This document shows, in pieces, positions 50,257 through 60,687 of a stretch of DNA of 64,000 nucleotides. A program made the position numbers and the translations under genes. The stretch covers positions 333,316 through 397,315 of the forward strand of contig NZ_JAGPNL010000007.1 in the NCBI RefSeq assembly GCF_018069565.1, read 5' to 3'. The notes below the pieces were generated by a model. It ran no database searches and had not been told where the DNA came from. It worked only from the letters and a program-made list of their open reading frames with translations. The DNA comes from Streptomyces tagetis (lineage in GTDB: Bacteria; Actinomycetota; Actinomycetes; Streptomycetales; Streptomycetaceae). Each line of letters opens with the position of its first letter. Positions within the stretch are counted from its first letter, which is position 1.

Positions 50257-50706
50257 TCAGTCCTCGCCGTAGCGCGGGTCCACCGTCTCCGGGGTCAGGC
50301 CCAGCAGTTCGGCGATCTGCTCCACGACCACCTCGTGCACCAGCGCCGCGCGTTCGTCCCGGCCCTTGCTGCGGATCTCCACCGGCCGCCGGTAGACGAC
50401 CACCCGCGCGCGCTGTCCGTCCCGTGCGGGCATGACGCCGCCCAGCGGCACCGCCTCGTCGTTCCAGACCGGGAAGGTCCCGCCCGCCTGCGGCACCTCC
50501 AGGACGTGGAAGTCGACGTCGGCCAGTTGTGGCCACCGCCGTTCCAGCCGTTCCACGGAGTCCTGCACCAGGTCCGCGAAGAGGTCGGCGCGGCTCGCGG
50601 CGAGCGGTACCTGGGGCGGGGCGATCGGGCCGCGCATGCCCCGGCCGTGCCGGTCGCGCCGGCGGGGCCCCGGGCCGCCGGCGGGGGGCGTCATGGGGGT
50701 GTCCAT
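50257..50706 (-). CDS. Metallopeptidase-like protein with incomplete HExxH motif
   Basis: The 149-residue protein matches the small 'metallopeptidase family' zincins found beside whiB and DUF3499 in actinobacteria (DLVQDSVERLERRWPQLADV, VYRRPVEIRSKGRDERAALV, HEVVVEQIAELLGLTPETVD). The usual HExxH is here HEVVV, so the second zinc His is absent and catalysis is doubtful. The Arg/Pro-rich N-terminus is not conserved. I chose the ATG at 50706; the frame is open further upstream. It is divergent from the DUF3499 gene. Confidence 0.82.
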   Translation of the reverse strand: MDTPMTPPAGGPGPRRRDRHGRGMRGPIAPPQVPLAASRADLFADLVQDSVERLERRWPQLADVDFHVLEVPQAGGTFPVWNDEAVPLGGVMPARDGQRARVVVYRRPVEIRSKGRDERAALVHEVVVEQIAELLGLTPETVDPRYGED

Positions 50707-51049
50707 CACGCCTGAAGGGTAGTCCTCGCGGCCCCCGGGCGCCCGAGCGCGCGCCGCGCGCACCCCCGCCGCCGTGGCGGCCCGCACCGCATGTCGCAGG
50801 ATGACCATTCCAGCCAAGGTTGGGCTCGATTCCGTACCTCTCCATGACCGAGACGCTCACGGCAAATGGCCCTGTTTGTATCGACTAGTGACCACTCCGG
50901 AGGCTGCCCGGTTCACCGAAAAGTGGCGTCGACGCAGGTCAGGAAGAGACGCCCGGAGGGTGTGTGGCGTGATTCACACGGCGACACGGTGGTGTGACCC
51001 GAGGGGGAGTCGTCGCGGCCCGCTCAAGAGTGCGGTACCGTCCAACATC

Positions 51050-51421
51050 GTGAGCCCTGTACGTCGCTGTTCGCGCACCGCCTGCGGTCGTCCCGCCGTC
51101 GCGACGCTGACGTACGTCTACGCCGACTCGACCGCGGTCCTCGGCCCGCTCGCCACCTACGCCGAACCCCACTGCTACGACCTGTGCGCCGAGCACTCCG
51201 AGCGCCTCACCGCCCCGCGCGGCTGGGAGGTCGTCCGGCTCCTCGACGGTTCGGCCCCCGCCCGCCCCAGCGGCGACGACCTGGAGGCGCTGGCGAACGC
51301 CGTGCGCGAGGCGGCCCGCCCCCAGGAGCGGCGCACGGCCGAGGGCGGCGGCCCGCGGACCGACCCGATGGAGGTCGCCCGCCGGGGTCACCTCCGCGTC
51401 CTGCGCTCGCCGGACAACTGA
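51050..51421 (+). CDS. DUF3499 family protein
   Basis: The 123-residue protein begins at a GTG (51050) as SPVRRCSRTACGRPAVATLTYVYADSTAVLG and continues with CYDLCAEHSERLTAPRGWEV. Cys pairs CxxxxC and CxxC followed by a nearby His suggest a small zinc ribbon. DUF3499 is an actinobacterial family usually placed between whiB and manB. No function is known. The 340-bp gap to the divergent metallopeptidase gene contains near-palindromic GTGTG...CACAC motifs at about 50960-51000. Confidence 0.88.
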   Translation: MSPVRRCSRTACGRPAVATLTYVYADSTAVLGPLATYAEPHCYDLCAEHSERLTAPRGWEVVRLLDGSAPARPSGDDLEALANAVREAARPQERRTAEGGGPRTDPMEVARRGHLRVLRSPDN

Positions 51422-51627
51422 GCGCCGCCGGAGCCTCTTCCCGCACCTCTTTCTTTTCCTGAGACGCCCCGCGGCCTTCCGCCTGGTGAGCGGTGTCTCT
51501 CGCGTCCCGCCCGCCCCAAACTCCGGCATCCGTTGCCGCACACCCATTGACGCGCGCTTGTCGCGGACACGACCATTCCGGGACCGCGAGACCTCACTTT
51601 CGCATGGCGGAAACCGGGGAGGCGCCC

Positions 51628-53244
51628 GTGTACGTCCAGGAACTGGAACCCGTCGCCGATTCGCTGGCACTGTCCGCCCTCGTGGCGGCCCTGCCCCTGC
51701 TGACCGTCCTCGTCCTGCTCGGCGGCGCCCGCATGAAGGCGCACCTCGCCGGGCTCATCGGCCTGCTGGCCGCCGTGCTCGTCGCCTGGCTCGCCTACGG
51801 CATGCCGCTCGGCCAGACGGCCTCCAGCGCCGCCCAGGGCGCCGTCTTCGGCCTCTTCCCCATCCTGTGGATCGTCGTCAACGCCCTGTGGGTGTACCGG
51901 ATGACCGTCCGCACCCGGCACTTCGACGTCCTGCGCCGCTCCTTCGGCCGGCTCTCCGACGACCCGCGCGTCCAGGCACTCGTCGTCGCCTTCTGCTTCG
52001 GCGCCCTGCTGGAGGCCCTCGCCGGCTTCGGCGCCCCCGTCGCCATCTGCTCGGTGATGCTCGTCGCGCTCGGCTTCGACCCGGTGCGCGCCGCCGTGGT
52101 CGCGCTGGTCGCCAACACCGCGCCGGTCGCCTTCGGCGCCATGGGCACCCCCGTGGTCACCCTCGCCCAGGTCACCGGTCTGCCGCTGGACGACGTCGCC
52201 TCCGTGGTGGGCCGTCAGACCCCGCTGCTCGCCCTCGTCGTGCCCCTCGTCCTGGTCGGGCTCGTGGACGGCCGCCGGGGCCTGCGCGAGACCTGGGTGC
52301 CGGCCCTGGCCTGCGGAGCCGCCTTCGCCGTCGCCCAGTTCGCCGCCTCCAACTTCCTCTCCGCCCAACTCGCCGACATCGTCGCCGCCCTGGCGGGCGC
52401 CGCCGCCCTGGTCGCCGTCCCGGCCGCCCGCCGCCCCGCCGCCGAACCCGTCCGCGCCGCCGTGCTGACCGGCGTACGCAGCGAGGAACTCGACGAGGAG
52501 GACCCGCGCCGCGAAGTCGTCCGCGCCTACGCGCCGTACGCGCTGATCGTCCTGGTCTTCTCCGTCGCCCAGATCCCCGTCGTCAAGGACCTGCTGGACC
52601 GGGCCACCCGGCGCTACGACTGGCCGTTCCTCGACGTCGTCGGAGCCGACGGCGCCCCGGCCGGCGGCAACGTCTTCACCTGGCCGGTCCTCTCCACCGG
52701 CGGCACCCTCGTCCTGATCGCCGGGCTCGGCACGGCCGCGGTGCTCGGCGTGCGGGCCGGGACGGCGGCCCGGGAATGGCTCGCCACCGTCCGCGAACTG
52801 CGCTTCGCCATCCTCACCGTGACCTCCGTCCTCGCCCTCGCCTACGTCATGAACCTCTCCGGACAGGCCGCCACCATCGGCCACTTCGTCGCCGCGGCCG
52901 GTGCCGGACTGGCCTTCCTCTCCCCGGTGCTCGGCTGGTTCGGCGTCGCCGTCTCCGGCTCCGACACCTCCGCCAACGCCCTCTTCGGCGCCCTCCAGGT
53001 CACCGCCGCGAAGGAGTCCGGCCTCTCGCCCGTCCTGCTCGCCGCCGCCAACAGCTCGGGCGGCGTCCTCGGCAAGATGATCTCCCCGCAGAACCTCACC
53101 ATCGCCTGCGCCGCCGTCGGACTCGCGGGCCGTGAGGGCGACTTGCTGCGCAAGGTGCTCCCCTGGAGCGCGCTCCTGCTGCTGGTGATGTGCCTGATCG
53201 TCGTCGCCCAGTCCTCGCCGGTCCTCGGCTGGATGCTGCCCTGA
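51628..53244 (+). CDS. L-lactate permease family transporter
   Basis: The 538-residue protein is an LctP-type permease for lactate or glycolate, with 12 or more hydrophobic helices. Typical segments are LEALAGFGAPVAICSVMLVA, NTAPVAFGAMGTPVVTLAQV, TLVLIAGLGTAAVLGV, GWFGVAVSGSDTSANALFGAL and NSSGGVLGKMISPQNLTIAC. I favour the GTG at 51628, with GGGGAGG 7 nt upstream, over an in-frame ATG at 51604. It lies between DUF3499 and manB, interrupting that otherwise cell-envelope-related order. Confidence 0.92.
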   Translation: MYVQELEPVADSLALSALVAALPLLTVLVLLGGARMKAHLAGLIGLLAAVLVAWLAYGMPLGQTASSAAQGAVFGLFPILWIVVNALWVYRMTVRTRHFDVLRRSFGRLSDDPRVQALVVAFCFGALLEALAGFGAPVAICSVMLVALGFDPVRAAVVALVANTAPVAFGAMGTPVVTLAQVTGLPLDDVASVVGRQTPLLALVVPLVLVGLVDGRRGLRETWVPALACGAAFAVAQFAASNFLSAQLADIVAALAGAAALVAVPAARRPAAEPVRAAVLTGVRSEELDEEDPRREVVRAYAPYALIVLVFSVAQIPVVKDLLDRATRRYDWPFLDVVGADGAPAGGNVFTWPVLSTGGTLVLIAGLGTAAVLGVRAGTAAREWLATVRELRFAILTVTSVLALAYVMNLSGQAATIGHFVAAAGAGLAFLSPVLGWFGVAVSGSDTSANALFGALQVTAAKESGLSPVLLAAANSSGGVLGKMISPQNLTIACAAVGLAGREGDLLRKVLPWSALLLLVMCLIVVAQSSPVLGWMLP

Positions 53245-53320
53245 CCGGCACCTGCGCCCGTCCCGTCCGCGTGCCTACGGGTAGTTTGTGGGCACCGACA
53301 GGACTCCAGGAAGGTTGGCC

Positions 53321-54685
53321 GTGGCTGCTGATCTGTCACAGATCGTCAAGGCGTACGACGTGCGCGGCGTGGTCCCGGACCAGTGGGACGAGACGCTGGC
53401 CGGACTCTTCGGCGCCGCGTTCGCCGAACTGACCGGCGCGAGCGCCCTCGTGGTCGGCCACGACATGCGGCCCTCGTCCCCCGGGCTCTCCGGCGCCTTC
53501 GCCCGGGGCGCGGCCTCCCGGGGCGCCGACGTCACCGAGATCGGCCTCTGCTCCACCGACCAGCTCTACTACGCCTCCGGGGCGCTCGGCCTGCCCGGCG
53601 CCATGTTCACCGCCTCGCACAACCCCGCCCGCTACAACGGCATCAAGATGTGCCGGGCCGGAGCGGCCCCCGTCGGCGCGGACTCCGGCCTCGCCGAGAT
53701 CCGCGCCCTGGTGGAGGGGTGGACCGCGACCGGCGCCCCCGAACCCGCCGCCCGCACCGGCACCCTCACCCGCCGCGACACGCTGGCCGACTATGCCGCC
53801 CACCTGCGCTCCCTCGTCGACCTCACGGGCATCCGCCCCCTCAAGGTCGTCGTCGACGCGGGCAACGGCATGGGCGGCCACACCGTCCCCACCGTCTTCT
53901 CCGGGCTGCCCCTGGACCTCGTGCCGATGTACTTCGAACTGGACGGCACCTTCCCCAACCACGAGGCCAACCCGCTCGACCCGGCCAACCTCGTCGACCT
54001 GCAAAAGCGCGTCCGCGAGGAGGGCGCCGACCTCGGCATCGCCTTCGACGGCGACGCCGACCGCTGCTTCGTCGTCGACGAGGCCGGCGACCCGGTCTCC
54101 CCGTCCGCCGTCACCGCCCTCGTCGCCTCCCGCGAACTCGCCCGCAACGGCGGCACCGGCATCGTCATCCACAACCTGATCACCTCCCGGTCCGTGCCGG
54201 AGGTCGTCGAGGCGAACGGCGGCACCCCGGTCCGCACCCGCGTCGGCCACTCCTTCATCAAGGCCGAGATGGCCCGCACCGGCGCCCTCTTCGGCGGCGA
54301 GCACTCCGCCCACTACTACTTCCGTGACTTCTGGAACGCGGACACCGGCATGCTCGCCGCCCTCCACGTCCTCGCCGCCCTCGGCGGACAGGACGGCCCG
54401 CTCTCCGCGCTGGTCGCCCAGTACGACCGCTACGCGGGCTCCGGCGAGATCAACTCCACCGTCGCCGACCAGGCCGGCCGCCTCGCCGCGATCCGGGCCG
54501 CCTACGAGGGCCGCGACGGCGTCACCCTCGACGAACTCGACGGCCTGACCGTCACCACCGCCGACTGGTGGTTCAACGTCCGCTCCTCCAACACCGAACC
54601 CCTGCTCCGACTGAACGCCGAGGCCCGCGACGAGGCCACCATGCGCGCCGTCCGCGACGAGGCCCTGGCCCTCATCAGGGGCTGA
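53321..54685 (+). CDS. manB: Phosphomannomutase / phosphoglucomutase family
   Basis: The 454-residue alpha-D-phosphohexomutase interconverts mannose-6-phosphate and mannose-1-phosphate. All four active-site loops are visible: MFTASHNPARYNGIKM (phospho-Ser), AFDGDADRCFVVD (Mg2+), FGGEHSAHYYF (sugar) and VRSSNTEPLLRLN (phosphate). The GTG at 53321 follows AGGAAGG. Together with manA downstream it feeds GDP-mannose for glycolipids and protein O-mannosylation; the nearby GDP-mannose pyrophosphorylase copy is decayed. Confidence 0.95.
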   Translation: MAADLSQIVKAYDVRGVVPDQWDETLAGLFGAAFAELTGASALVVGHDMRPSSPGLSGAFARGAASRGADVTEIGLCSTDQLYYASGALGLPGAMFTASHNPARYNGIKMCRAGAAPVGADSGLAEIRALVEGWTATGAPEPAARTGTLTRRDTLADYAAHLRSLVDLTGIRPLKVVVDAGNGMGGHTVPTVFSGLPLDLVPMYFELDGTFPNHEANPLDPANLVDLQKRVREEGADLGIAFDGDADRCFVVDEAGDPVSPSAVTALVASRELARNGGTGIVIHNLITSRSVPEVVEANGGTPVRTRVGHSFIKAEMARTGALFGGEHSAHYYFRDFWNADTGMLAALHVLAALGGQDGPLSALVAQYDRYAGSGEINSTVADQAGRLAAIRAAYEGRDGVTLDELDGLTVTTADWWFNVRSSNTEPLLRLNAEARDEATMRAVRDEALALIRG

Positions 54686-54791
54686 GCGGGCCGCCGGGGG
54701 CGAGTGTCCACAGGCTCGCCCGAGGGGCCCCGTCCGGAGGTACCCTGACCAGCACATCAGCACACGCAGAACGCTCCCGAAGGGAACCCCC

Positions 54792-54962
54792 ATGCCGCTC
54801 GAAGCCGGCCTCCTGGAGATCCTCGCCTGCCCGGCCTGCCACGCCCCCCTCGAAGAGCGGGAGACCGAACTGATCTGCACCGGTCAGGACTGCGGCCTCG
54901 CCTACCCCGTGCGCGACGGCATCCCCGTACTCCTCGTCGACGAGGCCCGCCGCCCCGAGTGA
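54792..54962 (+). CDS. Trm112-family zinc-ribbon protein
   Basis: The 56-residue protein has ILACPACHAPLEERETE and LICTGQDCGLAYPVRDGIPV, i.e. CxxC and CxxxxC with the DGIPxLL ending of the Trm112/YcaR fold. Eukaryotic Trm112 activates methyltransferases; bacterial homologues are mostly unexplained. It sits between manB and the TobH-like gene, as it does in several actinobacteria, so it may support that pathway. The ATG at 54792 follows an AGGG-containing ribosome site. Confidence 0.92.
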   Translation: MPLEAGLLEILACPACHAPLEERETELICTGQDCGLAYPVRDGIPVLLVDEARRPE

Positions 54963-55068
54963 CCCGCCCCGGGAGCCGGCCGCCCGGCACCCGGCCACTG
55001 TTCTGCCGGACCTCGGGTGGCCGACCACGGGAGAGCACCTGACGCCCCGGCGATCGGAGACTGCCGCC

Positions 55069-56196
55069 ATGCTCGACGAATCGCTGCTCGACACCCCCGA
55101 GGGCCTCGCCGAGGCCGACCGGCGCGGACTGCTGCGCGGCGCCGCGGAGGCCGGAGCCCGCGTGCGCACCGCCGCCCGGCACGCCGCCGAGGCCGGCGTG
55201 GGCGACCTCAAGCCCGACGGACGGCCCCGCGCCGTCCTGATCGCCGGCCCCGGCGCCGCCGCCACCCACGCCGCCGACCTCCTCGGCACCCTCGCCGGCG
55301 CCGGCAGCCCCGTCATCCGGCTCGCCCCCTCCGGCGTCGCCCCCGCCGCGGGCGCCCTGCGCTGGGAACTGCCCGGCTGGGCCGGCTCCGTGGACCTCCT
55401 GCTGATCGCCAGCCCCGAGGGCACCGAGCCGGGCCTCTCCCTCCTCGCCGAACAGGCGTACCGGCGCGGCTGCACCGTCGTCGCCGTCGCCCCCGCCCGC
55501 TCCCCGCTCAGCGAGACCGTGAGCGGCTCCCACGGCATGTTCCTGCCGATGGACACCGCCCCCTACGACCAGGAGGAACCCGTCGCCGGGTCCGCCCCCG
55601 GCGTGCTGTGGGCGCTGCTCACCCCGCTCCTCGCCCTGCTGGACCGCATCGGGCTCCTGGACGCCCCGCCCGAGGCCGTCGACCGGGTCGCCGACCGCCT
55701 CGACCGCATCGCCGAACGCTGCGGACCCGCCGTCGCCACCTACGGCAACCCGGCCAAGACCCTCGCCGCCGAACTCGCCGACGCCCTCCCCCTGATCTGG
55801 ACCGAGGGCACCTCCGCCGGACCGGCCGGCCGCCGCTTCGCCGCCGGGCTCGCCGAACTCTCCGGCCACCCCGCCGTCGTCGCCGAACTCCCCGAGGCCC
55901 TCGCCGCGCACGGCGCCCTGCTCTCCGGCCGGCTCGCCGCCGGCGCCGACCCCGGCGACTTCTTCCGCGACCGCGTCGAGGACACACCCGCGCTGCACGC
56001 GCGCGTGGTGCTGCTCCGCGACCGCCCCGCCGGCGGCCTCACCGCCGCCCACGCCGCCCGTGACCTGGCCCTCGGCCACTCCACGCCGATCAGCGAACTC
56101 GAACCCGAGCCGGGCGGCGAACTGGAGACCCTCGCGGAACTGATCGCCATCACCGATTTCGCCGCCGTTTACCTGGCGCTCGCCTCGGGCGCCTGA
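55069..56196 (+). CDS. SIS-domain protein, TobH/phosphoglucose isomerase-like
   Basis: The 375-residue protein has SIS-type sugar-phosphate-binding features: AVLIAGPGAAATHAADLLGT, LLLIASPEGTEPGLSLLAEQ, AVAPARSPLSETVSGSHG and GPAVATYGNPAKTLAAELAD with IWTEGTSAGPAGRRFAAGL. It resembles the C-terminal phosphomannose isomerase-type or TobH proteins encoded between manB and manA in actinobacteria. Whether it isomerises a sugar phosphate or only senses one is unclear. The ATG at 55069 is used. Confidence 0.85.
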   Translation: MLDESLLDTPEGLAEADRRGLLRGAAEAGARVRTAARHAAEAGVGDLKPDGRPRAVLIAGPGAAATHAADLLGTLAGAGSPVIRLAPSGVAPAAGALRWELPGWAGSVDLLLIASPEGTEPGLSLLAEQAYRRGCTVVAVAPARSPLSETVSGSHGMFLPMDTAPYDQEEPVAGSAPGVLWALLTPLLALLDRIGLLDAPPEAVDRVADRLDRIAERCGPAVATYGNPAKTLAAELADALPLIWTEGTSAGPAGRRFAAGLAELSGHPAVVAELPEALAAHGALLSGRLAAGADPGDFFRDRVEDTPALHARVVLLRDRPAGGLTAAHAARDLALGHSTPISELEPEPGGELETLAELIAITDFAAVYLALASGA

Positions 56197-56199
56197 CCT

Positions 56200-56313
56200 C
56201 GTACGTATCCGGTACGCGCCCGCTCGGGCACGCACCGCGGGCACACCCCACCGACACCACGTACGTCGTGGCACCGCGCGGCACCCACCGGTTCCCCGTG
56301 GTACCTCGTACGT
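56200..56313. promoter_or_regulatory. Three CGTACGT palindromes upstream of manA
   Basis: The 201-bp gap before manA contains the self-complementary CGTACG core within CGTACGT at 56200-56206, 56260-56266 and 56307-56313. The third lies in a larger dyad (GTGGTAC...GTACC...ACCAC). They could be operator sites or a promoter region for manA; nothing more can be said from sequence. Confidence 0.3.
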
Positions 56314-56397
56314 ACCGGACAACCACATGCGCGGACCGCGTCACCGGCACCCCGCCGCCGTACCGGCACCCGCGCCCAGGAACGGCAGAGAGAGTCC

Positions 56398-57549
56398 ATG
56401 GACCGCCTCGACAACACCATCCGCCCCTACGCCTGGGGCTCCACCACCGCGATCCCGGCGCTGCTCGGCACCGAGCCGACCGGCGAACCGCAGGCGGAGA
56501 TGTGGCTCGGCGCCCACCCCGGCGCCCCCTCCCGCACCGGCCGGGGAAGCCTCGCCGAGGTCATCGGCGTCGACCCTGAACGCGAACTCGGCTCCGCGAG
56601 CGTCGCCGCCTTCGGCCCGCGCCTGCCCTTCCTCCTCAAGATCCTCGCCGCCGGCGCCCCGCTCTCCCTCCAGGTCCACCCCGACCTGGCCCAGGCCAAG
56701 GAGGGCCACGCGGACGAGGAGCGCCGCGGCGTCCCCCTGGACGCGCCGCACCGCAACTACAAGGACGCCAACCACAAGCCCGAACTGCTCTGCGCCCTCA
56801 CCGAGTTCGACGGCCTCTGCGGCTTCAGGGCCCCGGACCGCACGGCCGCGCTGCTCGACGGGCTCGGCGTCCCCTCCCTCAAGCCCTACGCCGACCTGCT
56901 GCGCGCCCACCCCGAGGAGGCCGCCCTGCGCGAAGTCCTCACCGCGATCCTCACCGCCGACCCCGAGGAGATGGCCCGCACGGTCACCGAGACCACCGCG
57001 GCCTACGAACGCCTGGGCGGCCCCTACGCCCCCTACGCCGACATCGCCCGCCACTACCCGGGCGACCCCGGCGTCCTCGCCGCGCTCCTGCTCAACCACG
57101 TCCGGCTCCAGCCCGGCGAGGCCCTCTACCTCGGCGCCGGCGTCCCGCACGCCCACCTCGCCGGCCTCGGCGTCGAGATCATGGCCAACTCCGACAACGT
57201 GCTGCGCTGCGGACTGACCCCCAAACACGTCGACGTCCCCGAACTGCTGCGCATCGTCCGCTTCGCCTCCGGCGACCCCGGCGTCCAGCGCCCGGAGGCG
57301 TCGCCGGAGGGCGAAGAGGTCTACGACGCCCCGATCGACGAGTTCCGCCTCTCCCGGTACGTCCTCACCGAGGGCGGCGCGAGCCGCGACCTCACCGGCC
57401 CGGCCGCGCAGATCCTGCTCTGCACCGCCGGAACGGTCCGGGCGGGCGAGCACGACCTCACCCCGGGCGGCTCCGTCTTCGTCCCCGCCGGCGAACCGGC
57501 CACCGTCTCCGGGGCCGGCACCGTCTTCCGCGCCACCGTGCGCGTCTGA
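56398..57549 (+). CDS. manA: Mannose-6-phosphate isomerase, class I
   Basis: The 383-residue zinc enzyme interconverts fructose-6-phosphate and mannose-6-phosphate. Seen: YAWGSTTAIPALLG, AEMWLGAHPGAPS, PLSLQVHPDLAQAKEGH (zinc Gln and His), YKDANHKPELLCALTEF (zinc Glu), LYLGAGVPHAHLAGLGVEIM (zinc His) and MANSDNVLRCGLTPKHVDV. Length is typical. It ends the manB - Trm112 - SIS - manA block and is followed by a hairpin. Confidence 0.96.
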   Translation: MDRLDNTIRPYAWGSTTAIPALLGTEPTGEPQAEMWLGAHPGAPSRTGRGSLAEVIGVDPERELGSASVAAFGPRLPFLLKILAAGAPLSLQVHPDLAQAKEGHADEERRGVPLDAPHRNYKDANHKPELLCALTEFDGLCGFRAPDRTAALLDGLGVPSLKPYADLLRAHPEEAALREVLTAILTADPEEMARTVTETTAAYERLGGPYAPYADIARHYPGDPGVLAALLLNHVRLQPGEALYLGAGVPHAHLAGLGVEIMANSDNVLRCGLTPKHVDVPELLRIVRFASGDPGVQRPEASPEGEEVYDAPIDEFRLSRYVLTEGGASRDLTGPAAQILLCTAGTVRAGEHDLTPGGSVFVPAGEPATVSGAGTVFRATVRV

Positions 57550-57560
57550 CGGGGACTCGG

Positions 57561-57596
57561 CAGCCCGGTCCGGCCCACCGCCGCCGGACCGGGCTG
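57561..57596 (+). terminator. Terminator after manA
   Basis: CAGCCCGGTCCGG (57561-57573) and CCGGACCGGGCTG (57584-57596) form a perfect 13-bp stem with a 10-nt loop, 11 bp beyond the stop. Confidence 0.88.
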
Positions 57597-57749
57597 CGAC
57601 AATGACGCCTCCGCACACCACGGACACGCCGCCGCGGCGCCGCAGGACGCCGGCCGCGAACGTGACCGCGACCGCGGCGACGCCGCGGACAAGCACGAAG
57701 ACGAGAAGCCGACACAGCGGCCGACGAAGGTGAAGGGGAAACGCGACAC

Positions 57750-58724
57750 ATGAGCGCGTCAGGCGGTACCAAAGCGATCGTGGCGGCACTCGGCGCCAAC
57801 CTGGCGATCGCGGTGGCGAAATTCGTGGCGTTCGCCTTCAGCGGCTCGTCCTCGATGCTCGCCGAGGGCGTGCACTCGCTCGCCGACTCCGGCAACCAGT
57901 TCCTGCTCCTGCTCGGCGGCAAACGCGCCCAGCGCGCCGCCACACCCCAGCACCCCTTCGGCTACGGCCGCGAACGCTACGTCTACGCCTTCCTCGTCTC
58001 CATCGTCCTCTTCTCCGTCGGCGGCATGTTCGCCCTCTACGAGGGCTACGAGAAGATCAAGAACCCCCACGCCGTCGAGCACTGGTACTGGCCGGTCGGC
58101 GTCCTCGTCTTCGCGATCATCGCCGAGGGCTTCTCCTTCCGCACCGCCATCAAGGAGTCCAACGCCCTGCGCGGCACGCTCTCCTGGAAGGAGTTCATCC
58201 GCCGCGCCAAGGCCCCCGAACTCCCGGTCGTGCTCCTGGAGGACTTCGGCGCCCTCATCGGCCTCGTCCTCGCCCTCGGCGGCGTCGGCATCGCCCTCCT
58301 CACGGGCGACGGCGTCTGGGACGGCATCGGCACCCTCTGCATCGGCGTGCTGCTCATCCTGATCGCGCTCGTCCTGGCCGCCGAGACCAAGTCCCTCCTC
58401 CTCGGCGAGGCCGCCGGCCCCGAACAGCTCGGCCGGATCGAGTCCGCCCTCGTCGACGGCGACACCGTCCCCCGCGTCATCCACATGCGCACCCTCCACC
58501 TCGGCCCCGAGGAACTGCTCGTCGCCGCCAAGATCGCTGTCCGGCACGACGACACGGCCGCCCAGATCGCCACCGCCATCGACGCCGCCGAGGTCCGCAT
58601 CCGCGAGGCCGTCCCCATCGCCCGCGTCATCTACCTGGAACCGGACATCTACAGCGACTCCGAGGCCGCCAAGGGCCCCGACCGCGAGGCCACCCCCGGC
58701 GGCCCGGCCCCCGACGGCCACTGA
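57750..58724 (+). CDS. Cation diffusion facilitator transporter
   Basis: The 324-residue protein is a CDF-type divalent metal/proton antiporter with about six helices. Helix 2 carries the metal site in EGVHSLADSGNQ (HxxxD), followed by the FGYGRERYVYAFLVSIVLFS loop typical of the SLC30A9-like branch. The second-site helix reads LLEDFGALIGLVLALGG. The C-terminal domain (VPRVIHMRTLHLGPEELLVA) is the cytoplasmic ferredoxin-like fold. Its metal is likely Zn2+ or Mn2+, but this is not certain. The ATG at 57750 is used. Confidence 0.92.
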   Translation: MSASGGTKAIVAALGANLAIAVAKFVAFAFSGSSSMLAEGVHSLADSGNQFLLLLGGKRAQRAATPQHPFGYGRERYVYAFLVSIVLFSVGGMFALYEGYEKIKNPHAVEHWYWPVGVLVFAIIAEGFSFRTAIKESNALRGTLSWKEFIRRAKAPELPVVLLEDFGALIGLVLALGGVGIALLTGDGVWDGIGTLCIGVLLILIALVLAAETKSLLLGEAAGPEQLGRIESALVDGDTVPRVIHMRTLHLGPEELLVAAKIAVRHDDTAAQIATAIDAAEVRIREAVPIARVIYLEPDIYSDSEAAKGPDREATPGGPAPDGH

Positions 58725-58991
58725 CCGCCCCCTCCACCGCCACCTGCCACGGCGCCCCGGCCGGACCGGCACCCACCGGACCGGAACGGGGCAGCCCCGG
58801 TCACCCCGGGTGAGGACGACACTCCGCAAACGTCCGGAAGTGTGCGGAGCCGGACTGGGGCCGCCGCGTTCCCCGGTGTAGCTTGGATCGAAGCCAGACG
58901 TCGCTGCTGATGGCGGTCGGGCGGTCCCCATGGACCGGCCGAGGGAGAGAGGGCCTCCGACGGACTGCGCTGCGCGCACGCGGGCATGCCC

Positions 58992-59019
58992 GTGTCCTCT
59001 TCGGGACACCCCTGTGTCC
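58992..59019 (+). promoter_or_regulatory. Possible two-state hairpin in the ahcY leader
   Basis: Within the 350-bp region upstream of ahcY, GTGTCC (58992-58997), GGACAC (59004-59009) and GTGTCC (59014-59019) can form two mutually exclusive hairpins sharing the middle arm. A CGGGCATGCCCG palindrome (58981-58992) adjoins the first arm. The element ends 42 nt before the GAGGAG ribosome site. No known S-adenosylhomocysteine riboswitch consensus was seen. The rest of the 58725-59074 gap holds no recognisable gene. Confidence 0.35.
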
Positions 59020-59074
59020 GCCGCCGCGCAGGTCAGCCGTACCCACCTCGCCCCGAACCCGAGGAGCAGCCCGC

Positions 59075-60532
<1,458 letters not shown>

Positions 60533-60540
60533 CGCAGCCC

Positions 60541-60638
60541 CGGCCGGAGGGGACACGTTCGCGCGTCGACGCGTCCCCTCCGGCCGACGGCCGGCGCCTT
60601 TGAGACAGGCCCCCGCACCCCCGTGCCGGGGGCCTGTC
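60541..60638 (+). terminator. Tandem terminators after ahcY
   Basis: The first hairpin has perfect 14-bp arms at 60541-60554 and 60573-60586. The second has GACAGGCCCCC (60604-60614) paired with GGGGGCCTGTC (60628-60638). Together they should efficiently stop ahcY transcription. Confidence 0.85.
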
Positions 60639-60687
60639 CCGTCGGTGCCTCAGTGGCCGCACCCGCCCGCAGTCACCCAGGACCCCC

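Noticed and set aside
58725..59074. S-adenosylhomocysteine riboswitch upstream of ahcY
   Set aside because: I looked for the GAGGAGCGCUGC-type conserved core and the paired GGCUCG segment on the sense strand and did not find them.
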